Shown: piece after piece, positions 13,863 to 25,387 of the stretch
Numbering within the stretch: position 1 is the first letter of the stretch
How the letters are laid out: the number at the start of each line of letters is the position of its first letter
NCBI GenBank assembly: GCA_013399875.1
Contig: VXAZ01008167.1
Coordinates: 2,942,534 to 3,006,533, forward strand
DNA from: Gymnorhina tibicen
Taxonomy: Eukaryota > Chordata > Aves > Passeriformes > Artamidae
DNA: 64,000 bases
Direction: 5' to 3'
Made by a program: the position numbers and the translations under genes
The notes under the pieces: generated by a model
What the model saw: the letters and a program-made list of their open reading frames with translations, nothing else
Database searches by the model: none
What the model was told of the DNA's origin: nothing

Positions 13863-14439
13863 TGTGCTGGTTTCGGCTGGGGTGAAGATGATTTTCCTCA
13901 TAGTAGTTAGCATGAGGCTGTGCTGGAAACAGTGTTGATAGAACAGGGAAGTTTTAGTTATTTCTGAGCAAGAGCTTACACCCAAGGGCTTTTCTGCTCC
14001 TTACCCCACCCCACCAGCAAGGAGGCTGAAGGTGCACAAGGAGCTGGGAGGAGACACAACCAGGAGAACTGACCCCAGCTGACCCAAGGGATGCTGCATA
14101 CTGGTATCATGCTCAGCCAGTAATAGGTGGAAGAAGATTGGTACCAGGGGCTCAGGGACTGGCTGGGCACTGGTTGGTTGGTCATCACCAACTGTTTTCA
14201 TTTGCATCACTTGTCCTTCGTGTGATCTATGTCTTTGTCGTTGTTGTTTTCCTTTTCATTACAATTTATTATTAAAGTGTTTGTATTAAGAAAAAGATTT
14301 CAATTATTAAACTGTTCTCTCAACCCACAAGTTTTCTCACTTTTAGTCTTCAATTTCTCTTCCCCTCATCTTGCTGCAGAGGAGGAGTGAGTGAGAAGCT
14401 ATGTGGTGCTTAGTTGCCAGCGGGGGTTAAACCATGATA
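13863..14439 (+). mobile_element. ERVL-like solo LTR
   Basis: Starts TGTGCTGGTTTCGGCTGGGG and ends in 'gggggttaaaccatgata', matching the termini of the other ERVL-like LTRs at 24187, 30001 and 42136. Shared interior motifs include 'ttttctgctcc', 'gcacaaggagctgggagga', 'gaccccagctgacccaaggg' and an ATTAAA near 14308, a likely polyadenylation signal. The 'tgggctgggcactgg' type of middle segment groups it with the 24187 copy. Flanking 5-mers are TCTGA (left) and TCTGG (right), a 4/5 match consistent with the 5-bp TSD of ERVL elements. No internal retroviral sequence follows, so it is a solo LTR. Confidence 0.9.
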
Positions 14440-17400
14440 TCTGGCCAGAATAAAACTGAGATTTTCCATTCTAACCCTCTGCATAACAGGCTTTCAAACC
14501 TTTCCCATTATCCATTCCCACTCCTTTACTATTCTGTTCTTCCTTCACTGAGAAGGTAACTAGTTGAGTGAGCAGTTTAAACTAAGTTCTCCATTCCCAT
14601 AGAAATCATGTCAGTTAGAACAAGGATTTTAGGAAAACAGGGCAATGTTTGCAAAATGTTTTTTAAATATAAGTCTCTTAGTTGAATTTCTATCCAGGAG
14701 TCTCTATTGTTTTCTGTCATTAAATTCTGAGATAAAATTGCTTCCTGCTCCTAGGTCTTACGTTTCAATTTTAAGCTTCTGAAAATAGCCTAACTATTGC
14801 ATGTATTTTCCTAGCCTTATCAATATTTAAAACCACCCAAGAGAATACATTATCCAGCAGCTGTCTGAAATGTAGGTGGATATGAAAAAATGTCTCAAGG
14901 GTGTTTATGCAGGTAAAAAAAAATTAGTGCTAATAATTCCCTGACCAGAAGGAATTGTGAAGTCATTATAGTCCTCTTTCATCATCTTCTATTGAAAAGA
15001 ATTAGGAAATAATAAAAATTGAAGTGTTAAGAAGCAAAGGAATTTAATTCTCCTGTGGAACATTACCATGAGCCAGAGCTGGATTAAAGCATAGATTTTG
15101 GCCCAGTACTTGAGGCATAAATGCCTTAGGCTTGTGACAATATAATATTTACAGCTCCCATTAAAGAAAAAGGAAAGCTCTCATACTCTCCGTTTTAGAG
15201 GAAAGCTTGAGAATAGAGACTTGTTGTAAACCATGCAGTGCAGTCTGTACAATTTTACAGAGTCCATTTCTCCAGGACAGGACCAAAAGCTGCAAAAGGA
15301 GAAATACCTTTGTCCCAGAGGCATTGCCATGGTCTGTTAGACCACCGCCATTCAGAGAGCAGTGGTTTGGGATGGGACAAACCACTACTCCACTGGAATG
15401 GGAACCTTGGGGAAGCCAAGGAGCAGTAAGATTTCCAACAATCAGCCCTGCTGTGAGCAGCCATGCCTGCTTTAATGTCCCTTCCTTTACATTTTCCAGA
15501 AGGGAAAACAAGCTGCCTCTGTGGGCACATGCAGCTCTGTTTCACCAGAATCCTGATGTTGAAACTGCTCAAACCAAGGGCTTCCCATTCTGGCATGTGA
15601 GACTGCTTCACTTTTCTCTGAGCAGGGCACATGCTGAGAGCTTGTTGCGTGTCCCAGGGTGTGGATGACGTGTTTGGGGAGTGATCAGGACCTCAGGAGG
15701 TAGTTAGGGTCTGCAGTGAAACCTTCCTTGACACAAGTGAGAAATAATGCCCCCAGTCAAATTCCTAAGATTATTGCTCAGTGCTGTCAGTAGTTTCAAG
15801 GATGGGTTAATGCACATAGAGCACAGTGGTTTTGGACAGTCATTGCAACTCTATCCTTAGGGAACAGTTCTCTAAAAAGTGCCATTTAAGAGATCCAGTG
15901 CCATGTAAAGAAGGAGGAATGGACAGACTGTATCAGGTCTTTGGTTTCTCTTTGTCTTTGTTGAATCCTAAATATGATGCTAGCATGATGAAAAATCAGA
16001 ATCCAGGAATTAAACAAATGATAAAGTTCTCTCAAAAAATAACAAATAAGAAGATAATTTCCTCCAACACAATGAAAATATTAATTATGACAGCCTATAA
16101 AATTTTTATCTCTAACCACACTGAAATCAATGCTTTAAAAGTCCAATCTTCTTTTGATTGTAATTATAAAATTACAAGATTGCTACCAGTCTACATAGAG
16201 GTATAGTAAGTACCAGAAACGTTGTAAGAGAATAAGTGTGTGGTATGCTTAAATTCAGGTAATAAGAAAATTTCCAAAAGCACTTGGCAATCCACAAGGC
16301 ATCACATCAATGTAAAATATTAAATCTTTGAGAATGGAAGAAGATAGAAATATATCACCAGATTTCATAGTGTTTAATAGAAAAGGTTTTAGTAAAAATG
16401 TTTGGGGAGCCAAACCATCTTTTCTAAACCCACGAGTGCATACAGAAATAAGAACAGAGCTCATATTTCAAATGACTAGTGAAAATGGGCAGGCATTTAC
16501 CTGGCCTCAGAGTGGAAACCTGAAATGAGGCTAATACATAGCAGCAGCAGAAATCCATAGTAGCACCAGAATGTAAAAAAGAATTTAGGGAATAGTGCAA
16601 GAAATACCATGTGTTTCAGTTGCAAATACTATTTTTCAGTTTTTTAATATTAAAGCCTAATTAAAAAGTATATTATAAGAAGAAAGTAAAGAGTACTTTG
16701 AAGGAAATAATTTAACCTTAATATTAATTATATTAATGCAAACAACAGTAACAAAACCAGCCATCCTTCTTTGTGCAGTTGAGACCAGGAGGAGAGGTAA
16801 ACCCAGGCATCAGAAGCAGCCCAGTGTTAAAAACGTCAGTTATGAGCCCAGTACGAAGCTCAGCTCTGTATCACAGAATGGAGCCATATGGCAATCAAGA
16901 AAAGTTACATTAGTATGTAGCATGATCAATTATAAAATTACTTTAGTAATGCAAAATCAGAGTAGAATACCAAAGAAAAGATGAAGGCTAAAATTTCTGC
17001 TGATTCCATTAACTAAAACTCGTGTATTCATCAGCTTACCATCACTAAATCTGAGACAGGCTATTCAGGAAGAAATATAAAAATGACAGAAAATGGAAAA
17101 ATGTTGAGCTCAAACAGTGCATTGTGAAATTTTTCAACAGAGTTGTCAACTGGCTACCAGAAAAGTTCTACCTGCCTTACAGGGTTCCTGTATGACGCTG
17201 TTCACTTAATGCAATATCTGCTTGCAATAATGGTCCAATGTCAATTAATGGAAACAAACAATCCCTTTTAACACCATTAATGAGTTCACAAACTGGAAAA
17301 ATGGAAGTGTATATACTGAAGGGTAAGAAAGCTGTATGTTTGTCTAGAAAGAACTAAAATGAGACCAGTGCCAAAGTCTCACACTACAGAAGTGTCACGC

Positions 17401-20400
17401 AAGGCAAAACTGGGATGTTTGGAACCAGAGACAGACTGGACTGGCAAGAACTGGTCACTGGAAGTTGTTTCATTAGAAGGGCAATTACCCCACCACACTG
17501 TGGATAGCAGTGGTAGATATATATTTGTGTATAACTGAGCAGGTCATATAGAATCAAATCTGTGGTATAAAGATCATTTGTGTTTCCTGCACAGAGCTGA
17601 AGAAGACAACACTGGTGCCTGGAACTGGAAAAATAAAGGCAACATGTGGCACATGACCTCCACTCTCTTGTCCACTCTACTAGGATTAGCAGGGTAGAAA
17701 AGCTAAAATTCCTTCTTACCAGAGATTGCTTTGTCAGCTGCTGTAGAATGATATTTGGGATCCTCACTGCTTCCCAAGAGCTATATCCTGACTCTGGACA
17801 AAGACTAGGCAGTGAACAAGATAAGAAAAAAGATAAGAAATAGTCATCCTTTCCTATCATCTTCTTTTCAGGCTGCATAAACTGTCTGAGTGGTTTAGGT
17901 GACACCTGAGCAAGGAGGAAATGTGGATATTTTACTTTCACACAATCTGGTGTGTAGCAAGGACCTGGAAAGAGGCAATGCCAGCTGTAGCTGCTTCTGT
18001 GTACATGGGCAAGTGGCCCTGCATGGTGATGGAGTGGGGCTTGGAGATATGCAAGGTTCTCCTCAGAGCCGTGAGGAGGACAAAGACAGATTTCACTTCT
18101 GTACAAACTCTATCTCCTCCAGCAGCTTTCATGATTTTCTCCAGGTTTCATAAAAGCTGTAAAAAGCAGGGAATTCAGAAGGAAGATACCATATCCAGGC
18201 ACTGTGCACCCACCAATCACAGAACAAAGCAGAATCAAGTATTGTGACTAATTACTTCTTTCACTGCTTCAGTGTTGCAAACCCTTACTCTGGTTTCTGC
18301 AAAGTAAGTAATTTGTCTGACAGTGTCAGACAGGCATTCCACGCAGAGCAGGGGGAATTTTCCACAAGGCCTGCTATCCCAGCCTGTTCTGTTTCAGACA
18401 GTAAACTGCAGTTTACTGGCAGTCAGACTGTACAATTTACTCAGCAATGCGAATTCACTCACAGCACATCACAGCTCCCCGCAGCCAGTCAAATATCAAC
18501 ATTGAATTAGCAGCTGAAATAAATAAGACTCTGTAAAAGAAAACTGTAAGCATCAGAGAAAATCCATGACAGGCTATACCTGCCTGCAGAAACACTACTG
18601 CAAAAGATATTAATGAACAGCTTCGTGCAATTTCTGATGTCAAGATGCTGTCATGTCTTGCTGCACACAATTCCATCAGTAGCAGACATGACAATGGAAG
18701 AAGTGCAGGACTAAGAAATGATACACAGAGAAAAGTTGAAGAACTTTCAGATGTACACTGTAGATCTGTGAGATCTCAAGAACTCACGATCTCAAGAACT
18801 ATTATCCCAGAAGAAAATGCAGCTCTCTAGAGAATTTGCAACAAGGCTGTGAATGGGCACTTAATTCACTCGAGTCCTCACTACTGTAAACACCACTAAA
18901 AGACAGATGTAGAAACGGTCAAATACGCATCTCAACAAAATTCAGCTACAAGATGTGCAAGCCCATGGGGGCTGATGATGGACACGAGAAGTCACTTTAA
19001 ATATTAAATTTTTAAGAGGACAAAAGCAAGTTTCCTCATAATCAGAAATGCTCTCCTTGACACCAACATCAAACCGCCTCCACTATAGAGGAAAGACTTT
19101 GGGCAGTGCTGAGATGTGAAAAGACAGCCTTTCTGTGAACATCCTTGGCTTCTCAGAAAGTTAAAAATTGAGATAATAAAAATAAGAGTTGGCACTAATA
19201 CCTGGTAAAGTACACACACACCCCAGGCTTTACTATCTGAAGTGTACACGAGGAGCAAAGCAATGGGATACAAGGTTTCCACAACTGGAACACAAATTGT
19301 GCTTGCAGAGAAGGATGTAGAGAAGTATTCCGTGTATTACAACTATTTTGAGAGCAAAGGTTTGAATGCTGCACTGTCTTGGCAGTGGTTTCCACTCTCT
19401 CTCAGGCTGAATACCAAGCAGATGGAATGTAAAAGATTTCAATTAGTGGCAACTACCAGTAAAATTACTAAATGTTTGTGGCAAAAACACCAGTGTTTTT
19501 ACAATGATTGGGCTCTAAAAGCTGATGGATTCTTGCATTATTTGAGGTACATAGGCTCTTTTTACATTTGTCTCTTTTACTCTGGGATTATGAAGAATAT
19601 GCATCACACAGTGGTTGGCATTCCAGGTTCCTGGTGAGGCCACTGATGTGTTTGTCACCAGGCTTCCTTGACTGGGGCCATGTCAAACAACTCTGGGACT
19701 GATAGAGAGGCAAACAGAAGTGACAGGGCAAGTGACAGCTCTGACAAGTGATTTTAGAATACACTGCATTGTACTTGGCTGTGGGAAAACAACCTAAACC
19801 TTGCTGTTAATTCTGAATACCCCTTAGCAGCACATGCTTCTCCACAGTATATTGTTATATTGTCAAAACCGTAAGAAGAAAGTGGAGCTTCTTTCAATGC
19901 ATGACTGAGTTGCTACATGTTTCTACCATGCCCAAGGAATAAAGTTGAGAGACAATGGTCACCATGCAGAGCACAAACACCAGCCTGCTCTCTCCCTTCT
20001 GTTCTTGTAATGTTTAACTCTCTTTCTCAATATATTGCTGACTTTTCCTCTGAAATCAAGATCAAAAAAATCCTTCTTTTGTGTTCTCTGTGAATGATCT
20101 CAGGCAGAAAAACTGCACATCAACAAGCAATAAAAAAGGAAAATTTCTCTTATCAGGAAGGAGCACAGATGTAAAGAAAGATAAGTAAAAAATTCTAACA
20201 AAAGCCAAAAGGACCATTTTAAGATTCTCCTCTTTTTCCCTCTTTTTGGACCAAACCCAAGCTTACGTAAGACTGTGGGGGTGTTTGTTTATGTGTGGAG
20301 GTGTATTTAACTTTGTGCTAAGCTGTTTTCAAAGAAATCACCTAAATTTGATATCTGGAACCTTTGATTTGATGGCCTTCATATTTACTTGCCTTTTCTC

Positions 20401-23400
20401 TTGCAGTCTTTCCACAGGGATGTTTTCACTGGCATCACTAAGCTTTGATTTAGGCTATTAAATCATATTTTGCTCTCCAATCTATCTACTGACATTTTAT
20501 TCTTTCTATGGAGATAAAACCTCTATTATTTTCAAGTGCATCTGAAAGTATTTTGTGCCTGAAGGTGTTTGACTGTTAAACAAGAGAAGGAAGGGGAAAA
20601 AATGAAGATGCTCTTATGGACATAAGCATTTGATCTGTTACAAAAATGTAACTAAAAGCAAGTGCCAAGAACTTTCTTTAGTGTATCATCCAGAGCACTA
20701 GTTAAACTTCCAGCCAACATAGGGCTTCACTGTTTCATACCTAAGGGGAATAGAGGTCTGTCTTGAGGTCTACTTTAAGTATGAGGCTGAAAATCTGAGA
20801 AACAGAGTTCAAAAGGAACTGGGATCCCATCCCCATGATGGGATCTAGCTGGACAGAGAAGGACGGGAAGGAAGTGGCAGGAAGATGGTGAACTCAGGTG
20901 GGGAGGTATCAGCAGTGAAACAATTAAAATGTTTCCTTCTCAACATCAGCAAGCAGGTCTGCATCAGTATGTTCTGGTCAGGAGCTGTCACAAACCACAA
21001 AACCATATATAACAGTACCAAAAAATACTAAACCACTAATTCTTTAAGACCTATAACAGGGTTTTTACTAATATTCTGGTGTTGACACAAAATCCCATCT
21101 TTAGCTGACATAGGTACTGTGGGGTGACCCACTGCAGTCAGACTGGAAAGTTCTAATGAAGATTTCCTGATGCAATCTAGGAGATCTTACATTCAAATCC
21201 ATGCAGAAAACCTTCTATTTAGATTGGCCACATCACTGTAAAAAACAGGTCCCTAATTAGCTACCTAGGCTTTCCTGGCCTCTCTTTACCACAGAAATTT
21301 AAACCTTGAAACCACTGTTTGAGATGTGCTCCTTACTGTCTTGCTAAACATCAGAATGCTCTTCTGGTTGTCAGTACTCACTGGAAGAAACTCTCCAAGG
21401 ACACCAAATTTCCATTTCCCAAAATCCCTTGTGCAATTTCAGTGTATACTCTTTAGACGGACACAGGAGCTGGATAACTCCCAGACCCTAAGCACCACAC
21501 CTCGGGGTATCAAGTACCATATTATAGCCAACTACAGTCACCCCAAAAATTATTCTTAACTCAAGACAGAGGAAAATGAAAGAAGGTACATTTACTAAAC
21601 CAAACCAGACATATCTGCAAAGCTGTAGAAAAGTGAAAAGAAGAAATACATCCCCCTGCCCAGAGACAACTTCTAACCCTTTCTCTCACCCTGCATATCA
21701 CCTCGGCTGATACACTGAGAGACCCTTTCCGTCTTTGCTGCTGAAAATTTCAGCTGTCACCAACAACTGAACTCTAAGTTCACCTGCACAAAAGCCCAAA
21801 TGTTTAGGGCACACCTGTTTCATAGCTGGGATCCACCTACTGGAATCATTTAGACTCCCTATGTCCATTGTCTCTGATCCAAACAGAAAGAGGGCTTCCC
21901 ATTCTTCTTACAGACCTGCTTGAAGATGCTGATATCTGTGTGTCTGGCACAGTTTTACCTGCATTGTTAGAGGGTTAAAAGCAATCCTTGTTCTTGTCTA
22001 AACTTTCAAGAAGTCTGTAATATGCAGTAAAGCATGGTGCCCTTTGGTAGTGAGTGGGCAAATTTCACACCTCAGACTGGTATCTTTCCAGAGTCAGCTT
22101 TAGTATTTCACATACAGCATCCAGACCGATGGATTTTATGGAGACAGACGCATGAGCTAGATGCAGATCATTACTGATATGTGCTTCAGACCAGGTATTA
22201 AGGTCATCAAGGACTTTGGGTGTCTAAGGTTTTGGTCATCTTGAAATATAACATGACAGCCTGCTAGAGCAAATGAAAGAGTGCACTGAGGACCGTTGAG
22301 AGGGCATCAATAGTCTTTGCTGAACTGGTGCTCCTCATAAAGCTGCACTTGGAACTGTAAATATACTGGGGCTGCAGATGGAAAATACTAAATTATTTCT
22401 AAGAGCAGCTGGGACCGAACAGGTTTTGCTACAGGCCGGTAGTTAGAGCCCAGCCTGTTGCCTTATCATGGTGATCACATTTGCCTTCTCTGCAGCATCT
22501 GTTGGGAGTGACGTTTTCCCAGGCTGTATGTACTAATAATATATTATTTAACAAACACTTGAAGGGGTGTGATGGTGTCAGGAACATTTTGGATAACAAC
22601 TCTTATCCTCCCACTCTTCTGTCACTTCATTTGTTTCCCGGAAGGGTATTTCTCAGCTCTGAGTTTGATCCCTGATATCTATGAAATGAAAGAAAAAGTA
22701 TGAAAACAGGATACACTTTTTTTCCCATTGCTATTGAATTTAGGGTTAACAAAATGGTTCATATTAAGAAAATAAATCTCTCCAAACTCAAACAGCTTTG
22801 TTTTCCCTTTGAAGTCACACTAATTTTTGTGAAATCTCAAACCAATTATGTTAACTTCTTTTTAATAACTTCATAAGAAGTCAAAACTAAGAACTATTGG
22901 TTTTAGTCCTGTGAGCCTCTGCACTATACATTGTCACCACACCAGCAGAATTAACCTTGTTCAATAAAATACCTTTACCAGCCTCCTCTTTTGGTATGTG
23001 GTCAACTGTCCTCAGAAATAATGATCTCTCATGGTTGACTAGTGAAGAAGATGAAGTTTGATGCTTAACGTGTATGACTAAAGCTGGAAAATTATTTTCT
23101 AAAATGTGGAACTGTATTTTGAAAGTAACTACATCCCCAACACCTGTAAATTTTTTCAATATTCATAATGTTTCTTATCCAGCTATGGTATCACCCTCCA
23201 TCCTTCCTTTTGCCAGGCAGAATTCCTGAAAGGAGACATCACCACCACTGAGAGCTTAAATACCTAATGCAGATTTCTAGTGAAGAACAGGAAAGAAATA
23301 CAGGTCTCTTGTCGGGAAGTTACAAATGAGGCTTGTTAGAAAGGAATTACTTGAAACCTCCAGAAAACACTGGATGGACAGGATGGACAAGGTAGATAAG

Positions 23401-24186
23401 AATAAGAAAGGTGGGAAATTAGGAGGAATTATGACTACACTATAGGTTTGTAGTAGCAGAGAGGATTGCTTAAAGCCCCAGAAAGATGTGGTAAAAAGCC
23501 ATCAGGCTAAAAGAAGGAACTCCAGGGGAAGGTGGGGATCAAGGGGATCATAAAATCCTGCTGCTTCTGCACTGGAAAGCAGGGGGTTTTTGAGGAGAAA
23601 AGTAGTGGGTCCATAGGTAAGCCACCTTTTTCACACTACATTTCATTCTGATCCCAGATGAAAAGCAGCTGTGATAGCTTATTTACTGCTGCACTTGAGA
23701 CCTTGAAGTTCTTTTAAGTCTTCAGAGACCTTAAAGTTGCGGAAGAGTGATACAAATAGGACATAGGCGTATGTAAAAATTTCCCTATCTTTTATCTGCT
23801 GCAAAGATTGGTTGAAAAGAAAATTAAATTTCTTTACTTTTGCTTTAAACTCAGTTATGGCCCTTCTCTTTTCATTAGTTTTTTGGATCCTGTGTTCCTA
23901 TATGTGCTTCCTTTTTTCTTTTTTTTTTCTTTTTCTTTCTTTTAATTTCTTTTTTTTCCCTGTTATGGATAACATCTCAGTGCTATTATTGTCATTTACT
24001 TTGCCACTTTTCTGAGCTTCCCTTGGCTTTCTTCATTTCGGAATTACACCAGACCTGGCATCTGTCTTATTTGGACAAGATCTGTCTTATACTGTGTTAT
24101 TTACACAAGATTCCCATATGTTTTTTAGGAAGGCTTCTTTAGCCTTGGAAAAGATGCTCATTTTTCTGCCTAATGATGTGGTCTTG
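14440..24186. other. Mostly unique non-coding sequence
   Basis: Nearly 10 kb without a recognised repeat. Points of interest are a region with several overlapping open frames at 15161-15668, the longest gap-free open frame of the window (minus, 17384-18106, 240 codons, no known family), a palindrome cluster at 18315-18430, an exon-like minus block at 22979-23143 and a T/C-rich tract at 23907-23958. None supports a confident gene call. Confidence 0.5.
23907..23958. repeat. T/C-rich low-complexity tract
   Basis: Plus strand is almost pure pyrimidine, with long T runs broken by single C and one 'aa'. It is simple low-complexity sequence with no associated exon visible downstream. Confidence 0.8.
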
Positions 24187-25387
24187 TGTCCTGGATTCAT
24201 CTGGGACTGACTTTATTTTCTTCCTGATAGTTGGTGCAGTGCTGCATTTCAGATTCAGTGTGAGAATAACGTTGATAACACGCTGATGTTTTGGTTGGTG
24301 TTGAGCAGTGTTTACCCTGAGCCAAGGACTTCTCAGTGTCCTGGGCTCTGCCAGTGAGCAGCTGCACCAGAAGCCTGGAGGGAGCATGGCCAGGACAGGT
24401 GACCCGGACTGGCCAAAGGGATATTTCATATCAAAGAATATTGTGGTCAGTGTATAAACTGGGGGGAATGGCCAGGAGGGGCTGATCGCTGCTCAGGGAT
24501 GGGCTGGGCATCGTTCAGTGGGTGGTCAGCAATTGTACTGTGCTTCACTTGTCTTTCTTGGGTTTTATTCCTCTCTTTTCCCATTTCATTCCCAGTCTTA
24601 GTTGTTTTATTTTTTTCAGCTATTAAACTGTTCTTATCTTTTATCTTTTTTTCTGATTCTCTTCCCTATCTGTCTCGGTTTGAGACAAGTTTAGGGGGAA
24701 ATGCCCTGGAAGGGACATCTTCTCCACAGAAGACAGGTTTCAGCACTCCCTCTCCCACCAATATGAAAGGAATTTCACGGATCAAAGTGAAAAAAACTAT
24801 TTAAGAAGCAGAGTGCCAGCACAGGGCACAAGAAAAATACAAGTAATGTCAGATAATAAACCTCGTCTTTGCAGAGAAAGTTGGTGGATTCAGTGTTCCC
24901 TCTGTAGCTGGCTCGGCCCCTCCCGAGGTCCGAGGCTGGGATGCAGCGTCCCCGCAGCCTCTCCACCAGTCCATGGCGTCCAAGGTTCTGGTTCTCAGAT
25001 CACAGCTAGGCCAAACAATTCCAGAAGAAGAAGTTACCAGAGGATTTTGGTATATAGTCCTGGGAAAACTTTTTGCCTTAGCTCACAAGCTGTCTAGAAG
25101 CAGGAATCCACTCTCTCCTGCTGCAAGATGAGCCCAGCAATATGTGGGAGTGCGTGTGAATCCTTGAGCACAACACACCCTGGGGAATTTTCCCTGGCTT
25201 CCCCCGCCCTTTCCTCGGACCCGGTTTAAAGCTGCGGGACCCATTTCTGGGCAATAAGCAGACGATAGGGGAATACAGTATTATCATAAAATCACCCCAA
25301 GACACCATCCCACAAATGGTGGAGGGTGGTGGAGAAGTGAGAGAGCACCTGTGTTGTACTTAATTGCTACCTGGGGTTAAACCCCAA
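24187..25387 (+). mobile_element. ERVL-like solo LTR interrupted by a second LTR
   Basis: The left part (24187-24670) starts TGTCCTGGATTCATCTGGGA. It carries the family motifs 'gccaggacaggtgaccc' and 'ggccaaaggga', a TATA-like 'gtgtataaactgggg' and an ATTAAA polyadenylation signal near 24621. The sequence then jumps to an unrelated element and resumes at 25310 with 'cacaaatggtggaggg', the usual U5 end, finishing 'cctggggttaaacccca'. Without the insert the LTR is about 560 bp, the same as the 42136 copy (567 bp). Its middle resembles the 13863 copy. I could not identify a matching TSD around the outer LTR. It must predate the inserted LTR. Confidence 0.88.
24671..25304 (+). mobile_element. Solo LTR of a different ERV family, nested in an ERVL-like LTR
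   Basis: 634 bp beginning TGTCTCGGTTTGAGACAAG and ending 'caccccaagaca', giving TGTCT/AGACA inverted ends. Flanking 5-mers are CTATC (24666-24670) and CCATC (25305-25309), a 4/5 match. TATA-like 'actatttaagaag' lies near 24795 and AATAAA at about 24857. The short TATA-to-polyA spacing is as expected for U3-R. GC rises downstream (24900-24980, 25190-25240). The TG-CA ends, the exact interruption of another LTR and the regulatory layout together make the call strong. I cannot tell from sequence alone which ERV class it is; the opening motif is one I associate with bird ERVs. Confidence 0.85.
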
